Part shown: positions 59,932 through 61,320 of the stretch, piece after piece
Layout of the letters: every line of letters begins with the position of its first letter
How positions within the stretch are numbered: the first letter of the stretch is position 1
Source of the DNA: CAMDTE01 sp034679985
GTDB lineage: Bacteria; Bacteroidota; Bacteroidia; Flavobacteriales; Schleiferiaceae
Direction: 5' to 3'
DNA: 61,320 bases
Assembly (NCBI GenBank): GCA_034679985.1
Contig: JAXITR010000008.1
Coordinates: forward strand, 1 to 61,320
The notes under the pieces: generated by a model
What the model was told of the DNA's origin: nothing
Databases searched by the model: none
The model's input: only the letters and a program-made list of their open reading frames with translations
Made by a program: the position numbers and the translations under genes

Positions 59932-60753
59932 TTACAAGGACTTTGGCGCTTGCTTCAACGCTTCTTCCGTAACCGACGGATCTGCGCTGGTGGAAGGGTA
60001 GGCGGCTTGGATGCTGGCGGTGAGCGCCTGGTAGGCACGAGCCAACTCCGGGCGGTCGTTCAAGACCCGCAAATGAGCAGAAAGCGTTTGTTCGTCCCGA
60101 CGTCGGGCCGGACCGGTTTGCCAGTCGCCGGTGGGGTGGTTGATCTGCATCTGCACCGTTTGTTCCCACAAATCGTGCAGCGCGCGCGGGTCCACGTTGA
60201 AATCGTTGCACAGGCGACGGGATTCCACCAACAAGTGGGTCATGAAGTTGTTGGACAGGGTTGCCGCGGTGTGTAGGGCCAAACGAGCGTCGGACGGCAA
60301 TTCGTGGCAGTGGTTGGACAGGGCGTGGGCCAATTTTTCCACTTCTGCGCGGTCCGATTCGTCCGACACCTCCCAGTAAACGCGTGTTTTGCTGTGGTTC
60401 AAACGTCCGCCGCGCTGCAGGCTGGCCATGGGCCAAACCACTGCGGAACGGCCCGGAAGTACGTTGCGGTCCGTGGCACCGGAGAGGTGCAGGAGCAGGG
60501 CGTTGGGGAACGCCCGGCGAGCTTCTTGGGCCACGGCGGGCAGCGCGTCGTCGCTGACGGCCAAAAGCACTACTCCGGCAAAGGGGGTGCTGGAAGGCCA
60601 CAAAGGAACGTTTTGGGTGTGCAAGGCATCGGCCAGTGCTTGGCCGCTCTTTCCATCACGGGACAAAACACCCTGGCACGCGTTTTCGCGCTCGGACCAA
60701 GCCTGGGCCACCACCCAAGCGGCATTTCCGCTGCCTACTACGGCATACTTCAT
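59932..60753 (-). CDS. Rossmann-like and DUF2520 domain-containing protein
   Basis: A 273-residue cytoplasmic protein with an NAD(P)-binding Rossmann start (KYAVVGSGNAAWVVAQAW) and a C-terminal DUF2520 helical domain (LPSDARLALHTAATLSNNFMTHLLVESRRLC). It resembles pyrroline-5-carboxylate or ketopantoate reductase-like dehydrogenases, but no substrate is known. The ATG at 60753 overlaps the ccsA stop (ATGA); the frame open further upstream lies within ccsA. The next gene kdsC starts 39 bases later. Confidence 0.9.
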   Translation of the reverse strand: MKYAVVGSGNAAWVVAQAWSERENACQGVLSRDGKSGQALADALHTQNVPLWPSSTPFAGVVLLAVSDDALPAVAQEARRAFPNALLLHLSGATDRNVLPGRSAVVWPMASLQRGGRLNHSKTRVYWEVSDESDRAEVEKLAHALSNHCHELPSDARLALHTAATLSNNFMTHLLVESRRLCNDFNVDPRALHDLWEQTVQMQINHPTGDWQTGPARRRDEQTLSAHLRVLNDRPELARAYQALTASIQAAYPSTSADPSVTEEALKQAPKSL

Positions 60754-61320
60754 GCGGATGCCTTTTTTGCTTTTTCGCGGTCGCGCTGAACGCGTTGCAC
60801 CACCGCAAGCGCAGAACCCAAACCCATCAAGACACTGCCCAACCACAAGAGGTTGATCCACGGAAAGGCAATCGCTTGTATGAGGATGAACGGTTGGTCC
60901 TCCTCGCTGCGGCGCCACAGCTGGATTTTAAACCGACCTTCCTCCGTTTCCACCGACGCAAAACGCGCTTTAACACCGCTTCGCTCGGCCACCGCATCCG
61001 TTTGCGTCAGTTGGTCTCCGGCCAAGGAATAGATGGGCAGGAGGGCTTCTTCGCTGCCGTCCATGGCCACCAATCGCAACTGAAGGGCCATGTTCAAACG
61101 TTTGATGTTGCTGCCGTCCGCCGTAAAGACCGCGTCGCGCACTTCCAACGTGTCGCAATGCAAGATGAAGTTGTCGTACACAATGGCTTCTTCACCCGCT
61201 TTAAGCGTTACTTCCAACGGACGCTTCCACTGCGCGCTGTCCGGAACGTCGCGCAAGTCGGCAAAGGTCACGTGGGTGTAGACGTCGCGGTTCCAGAAAT
61301 GACGGGTATCCGGCTCCGGA
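60750..61320 (-). CDS. Cytochrome c biogenesis protein, CcsA/CcmF-like, C-terminal part
   Basis: The last 189 codons of a gene running off the right edge. Visible are a periplasmic segment (PEPDTRHFWNRDVYTHVTF, followed by a beta-rich stretch ending in LWRRSEEDQPFILIQAI) and a final membrane helix (FPWINLLWLGSVLMGLGSAL), then a basic cytoplasmic tail. This is the C-terminal layout of CcmF/NrfE-type haem lyase domains found in the large CcsA-like fusion proteins of Bacteroidota. Without the WWD region, which is outside, the call is probable rather than certain. It overlaps the DUF2520 gene by four bases. Confidence 0.82.
   Translation of the reverse strand, partial: PEPDTRHFWNRDVYTHVTFADLRDVPDSAQWKRPLEVTLKAGEEAIVYDNFILHCDTLEVRDAVFTADGSNIKRLNMALQLRLVAMDGSEEALLPIYSLAGDQLTQTDAVAERSGVKARFASVETEEGRFKIQLWRRSEEDQPFILIQAIAFPWINLLWLGSVLMGLGSALAVVQRVQRDREKAKKASA

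Noticed and set aside
1..61320. tRNA, rRNA, riboswitch or CRISPR elements
   Set aside because: I found no cloverleaf with a TTCRA loop, no rRNA-like stretch, no direct-repeat array and no leader long enough for a recognisable riboswitch, including upstream of panB, lipA and corA.

Overview
The window reads as a stretch of core chromosome from a marine-type Bacteroidota, most likely in or near the Flavobacteriales, with G+C in the mid-50s percent by eye. Signs of the phylum: a type IX secretion plug protein and a cargo with a type IX sorting domain, lineage families (DUF1573, DUF4249-like, DUF5606, DUF6952, DUF2520-type Rossmann protein), a CcsA/CcmF-like fusion, no Shine-Dalgarno sequences, and TAnnTTTG -7 promoter boxes. 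I see no rRNA, tRNA, CRISPR array, prophage or insertion sequence.

Layout. 1-5.1 kb: recQ (cut by the left edge), tatC-lptB, tsaC and the type IX plug gene. 5.2-12.4 kb: the Na+-translocating NADH:quinone reductase operon nqrABCDEF, the flavin transferase apbE, and a convergent four-cysteine membrane peptide that may be an NqrM-type iron factor. 12.4-22.2 kb: murB, an aminotransferase, a DUF1573 protein, valS, rlmB-rmuC, ung, a 42-residue lipoprotein overlapping a YtxJ bacilliredoxin, and lipA. 22.3-30.5 kb: a large BNR-repeat type IX cargo, a TlpA-like lipoprotein, gatB, lpxK and miaA. 30.5-40.4 kb: a minus-strand chain dapD-glycosyltransferase-cca-pRiA4b protein, then ruvX facing the plus-strand chain def-lipoprotein-DUF5606-mazG-ppk1-ppx. 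40.4-52.4 kb: thioredoxin with DUF6952, a surface esterase, peroxiredoxin, ZIP and TauE transporters, an RNA methyltransferase, pfkA, priA, an RluA-type synthase, panB and a DUF4249-like lipoprotein. 52.5-61.3 kb: dnaK, a dolichol-phosphate-mannose-synthase-like glycosyltransferase, corA, nhaC, maf, an unknown membrane protein, kdsC, a DUF2520 protein and the 3' end of ccsA.

How it fits together. Na+-NQR with its flavin and probable iron maturation factors would build a sodium gradient, and NhaC can exchange Na+ for H+. Envelope genes (lptB, lpxK, kdsC, murB, dapD, glycosyltransferases) are spread among information-processing genes. Many genes are joined by ATGA overlaps.

The most striking pattern is regulatory. 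A TAnnTTTG box, or a one-base variant, sits only 4-6 bases before the start codon of at least fourteen genes, and several pairs of divergent genes share 27-39 bp intergenic regions with two such boxes back to back. This suggests frequent leaderless or nearly leaderless transcripts. I found no clearly novel defence or mobile system. The best leads are the NqrM-like peptide, the terminator lying before or inside apbE, the tiny lipoprotein-YtxJ pair, and the membrane protein in the maf-kdsC cluster.
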